DNA from: Anaerolineaceae bacterium | Lineage (GTDB): Bacteria; Chloroflexota; Anaerolineae; Anaerolineales; Anaerolineaceae | Direction of reading: 5' to 3' | NCBI GenBank assembly: GCA_003448875.1 | Contig: DLXG01000012.1 | Span: forward strand, 1 to 5,384 | Length of the DNA stretch: 5,384 bases | Shown: positions 1 to 5,384 of the stretch, piece after piece | Layout: each line of letters starts with the position of its first letter | Numbering within the stretch: the stretch's first letter is position 1 | Notes under the pieces: generated by a model | What the model was told of the DNA's origin: nothing | The model's database searches: none | Seen by the model: only the letters and a program-made list of their open reading frames with translations | Program-made: the position numbers and the translations under genes

Positions 1-249
1 GAAGGGGGTGTGTGTTACGCCACCTCACAAACCTCCGGACATATCCCGGCAGTCCTGACCCGCATTGTGGACAGTATTGGCGCAGGGGATGCTCTGACCG
101 CTACAACCCTGTTTGGCATCCTGAATGAGATGGATATTGACGAAGCAATCCGCCTCGGCGTAACGGCTGCTTCGCTTACGTTGACTCACACAGGCGCGGT
201 AGTGCCCAACCTCTCACTGGAACTTCTTTATGACAGATTGGTTATCTAA
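1..249 (+). CDS. psuK: PfkB-family carbohydrate kinase, C-terminal part; probably pseudouridine kinase (5' end outside window)
   Basis: The reading frame is open from base 1, so the true start lies to the left; about 82 residues are visible. The segment DSIGAGDALTA (GAGD at bases 79-90) is the C-terminal signature of the PfkB/ribokinase family. Its Asp is the catalytic base that activates the sugar hydroxyl, and the preceding Gly-Ala-Gly forms the anion hole for the ATP phosphates. The helices after it (EAIRLGVTAASLTL) fit the end of the fold. The family has many substrates, and this fragment alone does not fix which one. The assignment to pseudouridine kinase rests on the next gene, psuG, which starts 1 bp after this stop (or overlaps it by 20 bp if psuG uses its upstream ATG). 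Paired, the kinase would make pseudouridine 5'-phosphate for PsuG. Family membership is near certain; the substrate is inferred from context. Confidence 0.8.
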   Translation, partial: EGGVCYATSQTSGHIPAVLTRIVDSIGAGDALTATTLFGILNEMDIDEAIRLGVTAASLTLTHTGAVVPNLSLELLYDRLVI

Positions 250-250
250 A

Positions 251-1183
251 ATGAACAATCAGACCTATTTGGAAATTGCCAACCCCATCCGCGCCGCACT
301 ATTTTCCGGCAAACCAGTCGTGGCCCTCGAATCAGCGGTCATCACCCATGGTCTGCCCTACCCGCACAACCAGCAACTGGCGTTTGAAATGGAACAAATC
401 ATCCGTCAGCAGCACGCCGAACCGGCCACCATAGCCGTACTGGACGGTAAAATTCGGGTTGGCTTGTCGCCGGCTGAAATTGAACGGCTGGCCCAGATGA
501 AACAGTGCAGAAAAATCAGCCGGCGCGATTTCGGTATCGCCCTCGCGCGTGGCGAATCGGGCGGAACGACCGTTGCCGGGACGCTTTTCGCCGCTCATCA
601 AGCCGGCATACGCGTTTTTGCCACAGGCGGAATTGGCGGGGTGCATCGCAATGCCCCCTTTGATGTGTCTGCCGACCTTCACGAATTAAGCCGTACTCCG
701 ATGGTTGTGGTATGTGCCGGAGCCAAAGCCATCCTCGACCTGCCTGCCACACTAGAAGTTCTGGAAACTCTCGGTGTCCCCGTCATCGGCTACCAGACTG
801 AGGAATTTCCTGCCTTTTACTCACGTCAATCCGGGCTGAAAGTCAACCTGAAGTGTCAGAGCGCTTCCGAAATTGCCGAGGTGGCATTGGCCCATTGGGC
901 AGCCGGTATCCGTTCGGCAATTCTGGTCGCCAATCCTCCACCTGCGGAACATGCCCTTTCTGGTGAAGAAATCGAGAAGATTATTCAGCAAGCTGTGCAG
1001 GAAGCCGAACAAGCCGGAATACACGGTGCTGCCGTAACCCCCTTCCTGTTAGAAAAAGTCAATCAACTAACCGGCGGAGCCAGCATGGCGGCCAATCTGG
1101 CATTGTTGTTGAACAATGGTAGCCTGGCTGCAGAAATTGCTCGCGCCCTCGCCGAAATGAGCAATCCTTCTCCGCGGGTTTAA
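251..1183 (+). CDS. psuG: pseudouridine-5'-phosphate glycosidase
   Basis: The enzyme reversibly cleaves the C-C glycosidic bond of pseudouridine 5'-phosphate to uracil and ribose 5-phosphate; it is cytosolic and uses a divalent metal (Mn). The whole family pattern is present. Numbering from the ATG at 251, Glu27 in VVALES is the proton donor (Glu31 in E. coli), and Lys88 in KISRRD binds the phosphosugar (Lys93). TGGIGGVHR spans 125-133, Asp138 and Ser140-Asp142 in FDVSAD bind metal and substrate (145 and 147-149), and Lys159 in CAGAK is the Schiff-base nucleophile (Lys166). The C-terminal PFLL and LTGG...NN blocks are intact. Length is 310 aa, against 312 in E. coli as I recall it. An in-frame ATG at 230 would add 7 residues and overlap the kinase by 20 bp. 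Neither start has a clear Shine-Dalgarno sequence; 251 is chosen because it fits family length and the kinase stop. The gene is translated directly after the kinase, so the two are probably one operon. Confidence 0.96.
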   Translation: MNNQTYLEIANPIRAALFSGKPVVALESAVITHGLPYPHNQQLAFEMEQIIRQQHAEPATIAVLDGKIRVGLSPAEIERLAQMKQCRKISRRDFGIALARGESGGTTVAGTLFAAHQAGIRVFATGGIGGVHRNAPFDVSADLHELSRTPMVVVCAGAKAILDLPATLEVLETLGVPVIGYQTEEFPAFYSRQSGLKVNLKCQSASEIAEVALAHWAAGIRSAILVANPPPAEHALSGEEIEKIIQQAVQEAEQAGIHGAAVTPFLLEKVNQLTGGASMAANLALLLNNGSLAAEIARALAEMSNPSPRV

Positions 1184-1195
1184 ACCAGCCTCCAA

Positions 1196-2200
1196 TCACG
1201 GGGTAGATGTCGGCCAGCGCGTGTCGGTGGGGCGCAGCGTGCGCGTCTGGGTGGGTGTCGGCGTTATGGTACGCGTCAACGTGATGGTTGGTGTTCGTGA
1301 AGGGGTTAGGGTTAGCGTAATCGTGCGGGTATTGGTCGGTGTGAGGGTCAATGTGACCGTGCGGGTATAAGTTGCAGTGGGCGTTCCGCTGGCTGTGGGA
1401 GTAGGTGAAGGGGTGCGGGTGGGTGTTGCGGTTGCCGTGGGAGTGGGCGGCTCACCTACCACCGTAAACCTGCCAAACGACTTCCATTGCAGACCCACGA
1501 AAATCTGCACCTCATAATCGCCGGGCAGCCATTCGCCGGCTGGCGGTTCGCACTCCGTATACCCATACCCACCGGTACTGCCCGTCCATGGTTCTGTCAA
1601 GAAGCACAAAATCTTATTATCTGCCATGCGCACCCATAAAATTGACCACTGTCCGCCGGTGGACATTTTGTCAAAACTGAATGTCCCGTACAATTTACCA
1701 ACCGGGTTTTGAAATTCGGTTTGCGGATTAATTGGTTGAAAATCTTTGTCTATTTGTTTGGATATGACTACCCGGCTGAAAACCGCCTCCGGATTGGGAG
1801 TGATAGTCGTTTCAATTTGAGCAGCAATCACATCCGGCAGCACCGGCGTTGGCGATTCCAGCGGCGTTTCGGTAAGAGTCGGCGTCAATGTAATGGTTGG
1901 TGTCAGCGAAATGGTTGGGGTCAGGGTTATGGTGGGGGTGAGCGTAATGGTCGGCGAGGGCGGGAAGATCTGATAAGCAACCGGTTCCGCATAGCGGTTA
2001 ACCGCAAAGGCAAAGCCGCCCAGCAAAACTGCCGTGAAGATAAACCGCCAACCGCGCGAGACCATTTCGCGCCGCTTGCGAAAATACAGTAATCGTTTAC
2101 CGGATTGAATGGTACGGATTCCGGTGAAGATGCTGAGCAGAACACCCAGCAGTAACAGCAAAAAGGTAGTTTGAACGGCTGTGCGAATATCCAAGTTCAT
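1196..2200 (-). CDS. two-TM membrane protein with Thr-Pro-rich spacers and an extracellular domain; function unknown
   Basis: I do not recognise a named family for this 334-aa protein. TM1 is about residues 9-28 (FLLLLLGVLL), followed by a basic loop (29-52, containing FRKRR) and TM2 at about 53-68. The basic loop should be cytosolic, so the rest would lie outside the cell. A Thr-Pro spacer follows (84-119, four copies of TITLTP). Then comes a folded-looking domain (about 123-249) with WSILWVRM, EPWTG, Cys199, Cys217 (a possible disulfide) and GDYEVQIFVG. A Thr/Pro/Arg-rich tail (251-334) ends without an LPXTG-type anchor. The central domain resembles, from memory only, beta-rich domains in Chloroflexota surface and kinase-linked proteins. 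The ATG at 2198-2200 has an AGGA Shine-Dalgarno 7 nt upstream. The gene diverges from the Ser/Thr kinase gene and converges on psuG with a 12-bp gap. The clear start, two TM segments and a preceding promoter argue for a real gene despite its low complexity. Confidence 0.85.
   Translation of the reverse strand: MNLDIRTAVQTTFLLLLLGVLLSIFTGIRTIQSGKRLLYFRKRREMVSRGWRFIFTAVLLGGFAFAVNRYAEPVAYQIFPPSPTITLTPTITLTPTISLTPTITLTPTLTETPLESPTPVLPDVIAAQIETTITPNPEAVFSRVVISKQIDKDFQPINPQTEFQNPVGKLYGTFSFDKMSTGGQWSILWVRMADNKILCFLTEPWTGSTGGYGYTECEPPAGEWLPGDYEVQIFVGLQWKSFGRFTVVGEPPTPTATATPTRTPSPTPTASGTPTATYTRTVTLTLTPTNTRTITLTLTPSRTPTITLTRTITPTPTQTRTLRPTDTRWPTSTP
1301..1372 (-). repeat. two imperfect 36-bp tandem repeats in the Thr-rich tail
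   Basis: Two codon-aligned 36-bp units (1301-1336 and 1337-1372) match at 26 of 36 positions. They encode TNTRTITLTLTP and TYTRTVTLTLTP, which match at 10 of 12 residues. They lie in the C-terminal tail of the two-TM protein. Because the protein is better conserved between copies than the DNA, an old duplication kept by selection on Thr-Pro composition is likely. Confidence 0.7.
1880..1951 (-). repeat. four 18-bp tandem repeats encoding TITLTP
   Basis: Four codon-aligned 18-bp units encode TITLTP, TITLTP, TISLTP and TITLTP (residues 84-107 of the two-TM protein). The DNA copies are similar but not identical. They form the spacer that would hold the extracellular domain away from the membrane. 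Copy number could vary between strains through slippage. Confidence 0.85.
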
Positions 2201-2207
2201 TGTGATT

Positions 2208-2211
2208 TCCT
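2208..2211 (-). promoter_or_regulatory. Shine-Dalgarno site of the two-TM protein gene
   Basis: On the minus strand AGGA (within AGGAAAT) lies 7 nt before the ATG at 2198-2200, a normal spacing. It supports this start and shows that this gene uses ordinary leadered initiation, unlike the divergent kinase gene. Confidence 0.7.
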
Positions 2212-2235
2212 GTTCGGCATAGCCACTTACCGGTG

Positions 2236-2266
2236 ATTATAGCATGACTGAAACACTTCCATCCAA
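2236..2266 (-). promoter_or_regulatory. extended -10 promoter of the two-TM protein gene
   Basis: On the minus strand, TGCTATAAT (2236-2244) is a perfect consensus -10 with the TGn extension recognised by primary sigma factors. A weak -35 candidate, TTGGAT, lies at 2261-2266 with a long 19-bp spacer; extended -10 promoters often tolerate a poor -35. Transcription would start near 2229, giving a leader of about 28 nt that includes the AGGA site. Confidence 0.65.
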
Positions 2267-2272
2267 ATCACC

Positions 2273-2286
2273 TTTCATTTATGAAA
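2273..2286. promoter_or_regulatory. 14-bp palindrome between the divergent promoters; possible operator
   Basis: TTTCATTTATGAAA has perfect 6-bp arms around a 2-bp centre. It lies just upstream of the leftward -35 candidate (2261-2266) and 17 bp upstream of the rightward -35 candidate (2304). A dimeric regulator bound here could affect both genes. Six-bp A+T-rich arms can arise by chance, so this is only a candidate. Confidence 0.3.
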
Positions 2287-2303
2287 ACCCGCCGTCTATT
2301 TCG

Positions 2304-2332
2304 TTGCCGCTGATTTTTAATTTAGGTAGAAT
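2304..2332 (+). promoter_or_regulatory. promoter of the Ser/Thr kinase gene, predicting a leaderless mRNA
   Basis: TTGCCG (2304-2309, 4 of 6 consensus positions) and TAGAAT (2327-2332, 5 of 6) are separated by exactly 17 bp. The -10 ends 8 bp before the ATG at 2341, so transcription should begin at about 2339-2341. The transcript would then have almost no 5' leader. The only Shine-Dalgarno-like bases (AGG, 2324-2326) lie 14 nt from the ATG and inside or beside the promoter, so they are unlikely to be used. A weaker alternative -10, TTTAAT (2316-2321), has no good -35. Confidence 0.6.
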
Positions 2333-2340
2333 AAACATTA

Positions 2341-4467
2341 ATGCCGCTCGCTCCTGGGACTGTCCTCATTAACCGTTACCGGATCGTTTCCATCCTCGGT
2401 CAGGGTGGGATGGGTTCAGTTTATCAGGCGATGGATGAAAATTTAGGCATCGCGGTTGCCGTCAAAGAAAACTTATTCCTGACGGATGAGTACGCCCGCC
2501 AATTTCAACGCGAAGCCAACATCCTCGCCAGTTTACGCCATCCCAACCTGCCCCGCGTTGGAGATTATTTTACGATTCCGGGACAGGGGCAGTACCTGAT
2601 CATGGATTACATTGACGGCGAAGATTTACGCCAGCGTATCGAACGGTTGGGGACGCTGCCAGAAGAAGAGGTGATTTTAATTGGGGTGGCAATTTGCGAT
2701 GCGCTGCATTATCTTCACACCCGCACACCTCCGATCATCCATCGCGATATTAAACCCGGCAACATCAAAATTACCCCCGAAGGACAGATTGCGCTGGTAG
2801 ATTTTGGACTGGCAAAGGTGATGAGCGGTAATCAGCAAACCACCACCGGCGCCAGGGCAATGACCCCCGGCTATTCTCCGCCAGAGCAATACGGCACGGC
2901 CCCTACCGACCCCCGCACCGATATCTACTCGCTGGGAGCAACCCTGTATGCCTGTCTGACTGGAACCATCCCTGAGGACGGATTGTCGCGCGCTACCGGA
3001 AAAGCAGATTTGACTCCCGTGCGGGAATTTGCTCCCAAAACCTCTCGTAAGCTGGCAGCGGTAATCGAAAAAGCGCTGGAAATTGATCCGCAGGATCGTT
3101 ACCAGACTGCATTGGAATTTAAGCAAGCCCTGCTCAGCGCCAGCGAAATTGACCGCCCGCCGATCAGTCAAATCACCGTAACGCCGCCCCCGCTAGAAAA
3201 TCTCCTTCCGGCCAGCGAGGACCTTGAGGCAGTAGAAAACGAACCTCAGCCCGTGGCAGTCATGGATCCGATGTTGAAAAGACGCACCTCCAGACCAGCT
3301 GCCCGGCGGAAGCGTAACAACGGTTTACTACCGGTCTCACTTGTTCTGGCCAGCGTGCTGACCATCTTTTTTATCATTGAACCGGGTGTACCAATGGCAC
3401 TGCGCAGTGCCCTTTTCCCGGCCTTACCCTCACCTACCTTATTTGTCCGCCCAGCCACCACCACCCAGCCGGTCGCTTTTGTTCCGCCGCACACCCCAAC
3501 TCCCACCGAAACTCCCGTCCCCTCTCCCACAGCCAGCCCTTCCCCCGAACCCACCGAAACACCTACTCCAACAATCACCCTCAGTCCTTCTCCCACCGCA
3601 TTTGGCGGGAGCGGTCAGATTGCCTTTGCTTCCAACCGCACCGGCTTTATGCAGGTTTGGCTGATGAACGCCGATGGCACCCAACAGCGCCCAATCACCA
3701 ACATGCCGGATGGAGCCTGTCAACCCAGCTGGTCTCCCGACGGTCAGAAACTGGCTTTCATCTCTCCATGCGCAGGCCGGCGTGACCAGTATGAAAATGC
3801 CAAAATTTACATACTTGATCTCAACAGCAGCAGTGATCCACTACCTTTGCCTTTACCCGCCAGCCCCGCTTCAGATTATGACCCGGCCTGGTCACCGGAT
3901 GGAAATCGAATAGCCTTCACCTCAACCCGGGCAGGCAACCCGGATATTTATGTTTATAACTTTTTAGATGGCAGCCTCAAACAACTGACCAGTGAACGTT
4001 ATGTTGAAAAGCAGCCTGCCTGGTCCCCCAGCGGAACCCAAATAGCCTATGTGCGCGAACTGGTCTACGGGCAGGTGTGGGTCATGGCCGACAGCGGTCA
4101 ATTTCAGAACCGCTTTTCCCTCAGCGGCGAGGTCAATGATCTATGGCCAAAATGGGTGCCGGACGGGACAATTATCCTCTTCAGCCAGTTGAAATCGGAC
4201 GGCATTCCCAATCTGTTTGCCTTGCGTTACGAAGATCGTTTTACTACCCGGGCAGTGCGCATTCCACCCCGCGGCCAACCTGACCCCGGCCCTGTGGCAC
4301 AGGTAAGCATTTCACCGGATGGCAACTGGCTTGCCTTTGAAGGCTGGCCGGATGGGAGGAATCACGATATCTACTTGATGACCATCAACGGCGCCAACCT
4401 CGTTCGACTTACTACGGATAAAGACTTTGATTTTGGGGCAGCCTGGCGCCCGCCTCTCAAACCTTAA
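2341..4467 (+). CDS. transmembrane Ser/Thr protein kinase with extracellular PD40/TolB-like beta-propeller
   Basis: This 708-aa receptor-type Hanks kinase has a complete catalytic core. The Gly-rich loop is GQGGMGSV (20-27), followed by ATP-anchoring Lys42 and helix-C Glu58. The catalytic loop is HRDIKPGN (134-141; Asp136, Lys138, Asn141). Then come DFG (154-156), PPEQY (180-184) and DIYSLG (194-199). Thr167-169 and Thr175 in the activation segment are candidate phosphorylation sites. A basic stretch (RRKR, 322-325) precedes one TM helix (about 328-346), which puts the kinase inside and the C-terminus outside. A Pro/Thr-rich linker (382-420) leads to a propeller with repeated WSPDG-type motifs (464-468, 517-521, 561-565, 605-609, 656-661). 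The first motif is typical; the third (WSPSG) and fourth (WVPDG) deviate. The propeller probably senses a ligand or wall component; no PASTA repeats are present. The start at 2341 keeps the MPLAPGT...NRYRI N-terminus typical of such kinases and fits the promoter. Two tandem TAA stops end it. Targets are unknown. Confidence 0.95.
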   Translation: MPLAPGTVLINRYRIVSILGQGGMGSVYQAMDENLGIAVAVKENLFLTDEYARQFQREANILASLRHPNLPRVGDYFTIPGQGQYLIMDYIDGEDLRQRIERLGTLPEEEVILIGVAICDALHYLHTRTPPIIHRDIKPGNIKITPEGQIALVDFGLAKVMSGNQQTTTGARAMTPGYSPPEQYGTAPTDPRTDIYSLGATLYACLTGTIPEDGLSRATGKADLTPVREFAPKTSRKLAAVIEKALEIDPQDRYQTALEFKQALLSASEIDRPPISQITVTPPPLENLLPASEDLEAVENEPQPVAVMDPMLKRRTSRPAARRKRNNGLLPVSLVLASVLTIFFIIEPGVPMALRSALFPALPSPTLFVRPATTTQPVAFVPPHTPTPTETPVPSPTASPSPEPTETPTPTITLSPSPTAFGGSGQIAFASNRTGFMQVWLMNADGTQQRPITNMPDGACQPSWSPDGQKLAFISPCAGRRDQYENAKIYILDLNSSSDPLPLPLPASPASDYDPAWSPDGNRIAFTSTRAGNPDIYVYNFLDGSLKQLTSERYVEKQPAWSPSGTQIAYVRELVYGQVWVMADSGQFQNRFSLSGEVNDLWPKWVPDGTIILFSQLKSDGIPNLFALRYEDRFTTRAVRIPPRGQPDPGPVAQVSISPDGNWLAFEGWPDGRNHDIYLMTINGANLVRLTTDKDFDFGAAWRPPLKP

Positions 4468-4473
4468 TAACGG

Positions 4474-5384
4474 TCATTCAATCAATAGGGTTCGGTAACG
4501 CTCGGCAAACAGTGCCGGTGTCCCACCGGTATGCCAGAACAGGATCCGTTCATGTGGTTTGAAAAAGCCCTTACGGATCAGGTCAATCATTGCCGCTACA
4601 GCACGACCGGTATAAACGGGATCAAGCAGCAGACCCTCATAACGCGCAAACAAACGGATGGCTTCAATTTCCTGCGGCGAGGGTATGCCATACCCCTTTC
4701 CAAGATACTGATCGTTGACCAGTATTTCGGATGGCTGGCAGTGCAATTTCAGGTTAATCCGTTCGGCTGCCTGATCTACCAATTCTGCCACCCGCTGTTG
4801 TAACTCGGCCGCCGGATGATCAATGCTGATTCCCAGCACTTTGCCTTTCCAGCCGCTTTTCAATGCCCCCAGCACCAATCCGGCCTGCGTGCCAGCCGAA
4901 GAGGAAGCCACCACAATCCAATCCACCTCCAGCCCTTGCGTCAGAAATTCTTCAAAGGCAGTCAGGTAACCGATAGTGCCTGTGGGTGTTGAAGCACCCA
5001 ATGGAATCAGGAAGGGTCTTTTGCCAGCCGACCATGCTTCGTCAAATGCGTCCTTCAGGACTTGATTGCGTTCCTCCGCAGAGCAGTAGATCGTTTCCGC
5101 CCCAAACAGCTTGTCCAACAGCAGGTTTCCAGAAGGTGGCTCTTCTTTTTCTCCCGAAAGCACTAAAATACATCCCAATCCAAAACGGGCTGCCAGTGCA
5201 GCCGTTTGCCGGCAATGATTGGATTGAACCGCCCCCACGGTGACCAGAGTACGCGCACCATTTGCCTGGGCTTCGGCAAGAACATATTCGAGTTTGCGGG
5301 TTTTATTGCCCCCGCCCGCCAGACCGGTCAGGTCATCACGTTTCACCCAAAGTTTAACACCGCCCAACGCCGCAGCAAGGCGCG
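4474..5384 (-). CDS. PLP-dependent D-cysteine desulfhydrase/ACC deaminase family enzyme (N-terminus outside window)
   Basis: This is a fold-type II PLP enzyme; desulfhydrases of this family convert D-cysteine to pyruvate, H2S and ammonia. About 302 residues are visible. The first ATG-like codon in frame is only a TTG at 5365-5367, and the frame stays open to the window edge with family-like sequence before it (RLAAALGG), so the true start is to the right. Seen are KRDDLTG, GGGNKTRKLE (the Lys after Asn carries PLP), QSNHCRQTAA and the C-terminal DPVYTGRA and HTGGTPAL. The last two carry Thr where ACC deaminases, as I recall, have Glu (Glu295) and Leu (Leu322), which favours desulfhydrase activity over ACC deaminase. 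Related enzymes acting on L-cysteate or other D-amino acids cannot be excluded. The gene converges on the kinase gene with a 6-bp gap; its promoter is out of view. Confidence 0.9.
   Translation of the reverse strand, partial: RLAAALGGVKLWVKRDDLTGLAGGGNKTRKLEYVLAEAQANGARTLVTVGAVQSNHCRQTAALAARFGLGCILVLSGEKEEPPSGNLLLDKLFGAETIYCSAEERNQVLKDAFDEAWSAGKRPFLIPLGASTPTGTIGYLTAFEEFLTQGLEVDWIVVASSSAGTQAGLVLGALKSGWKGKVLGISIDHPAAELQQRVAELVDQAAERINLKLHCQPSEILVNDQYLGKGYGIPSPQEIEAIRLFARYEGLLLDPVYTGRAVAAMIDLIRKGFFKPHERILFWHTGGTPALFAERYRTLLIE

Noticed and set aside
1303..1315. Telomere-like GGGTTAGGGTTAG
   Set aside because: It is a short chance product of Thr/Pro codons read on the opposite strand, inside a coding repeat.
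1880..1951. Short regular repeats as a CRISPR array
   Set aside because: The 18-bp units are directly adjacent without spacers and are in frame with TITLTP.
1709..2092. 127-codon plus-strand frame opposite the two-TM gene
   Set aside because: It lacks a ribosome site and homology-like features, and the opposite strand has a promoter, Shine-Dalgarno site and TM segments.
2677..3171. 164-codon open frame on the minus strand inside the kinase gene
   Set aside because: It is antisense to the conserved kinase domain, its protein has no recognisable motif, and no promoter or ribosome site precedes it; it is a frame shadow.
3246..3723. Overlapping minus-strand frames rich in Gly/Val opposite the kinase linker
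   Set aside because: The composition is the mirror of the Pro/Thr codons on the plus strand; no start signals.
4515..4529. Perfect hairpin CCGGTG-TCC-CACCGG downstream of the kinase gene, as a terminator
   Set aside because: No T-run follows on either strand and it encodes the conserved HTGGTPAL segment of the PLP enzyme.
5365..5367. TTG as the start codon of the PLP enzyme
   Set aside because: The frame continues upstream with family-conserved residues and the usual N-terminus would otherwise be missing; the gene is cut by the window edge.

Overview
The window looks like a piece of chromosome from a bacterium of the Chloroflexota, most likely the Anaerolineae. This is inferred from style and not from any marker gene. 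The reasons are medium G+C by eye, a Ser/Thr kinase of the MPLAPGT...NRYRI type carrying a WD40-like (PD40) propeller, and surface proteins with long Thr-Pro runs. No RNA gene, insertion sequence, CRISPR array or plasmid function was seen.

Layout from left to right. Positions 1-249 (+) hold the 3' end of a PfkB-family sugar kinase, probably pseudouridine kinase PsuK. It is followed 1 bp later by a complete pseudouridine-5'-phosphate glycosidase gene, psuG (251-1183, +). Together they would phosphorylate pseudouridine and split the product into uracil and ribose 5-phosphate. Positions 1196-2200 (-) encode an unrecognised two-TM protein with Thr-Pro-rich spacers on both sides of a small predicted extracellular domain. 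Positions 2341-4467 (+) encode a receptor-type Ser/Thr kinase: cytosolic kinase domain, one TM segment, Pro/Thr linker and extracellular beta-propeller. Positions 4474-5384 (-) hold most of a PLP enzyme of the D-cysteine desulfhydrase/ACC deaminase family, with its start beyond the right edge.

The two membrane proteins diverge from a 140-bp intergenic region, the only noncoding stretch longer than 12 bp. Each has its own promoter-like sequence. The leftward gene has an extended -10 (TGCTATAAT), a short leader and a Shine-Dalgarno sequence. The rightward kinase gene has a -10 (TAGAAT) that ends 8 bp before the ATG, which predicts a leaderless or nearly leaderless mRNA. A 14-bp palindrome lies between the two promoters. 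The other gene ends are convergent and only 12 and 6 bp apart, with no recognisable intrinsic terminator.

The most interesting hypothesis is that the kinase and the Thr-Pro-rich membrane protein form a co-regulated cell-surface sensing pair. The metabolic genes on either side look like ordinary housekeeping or salvage functions.
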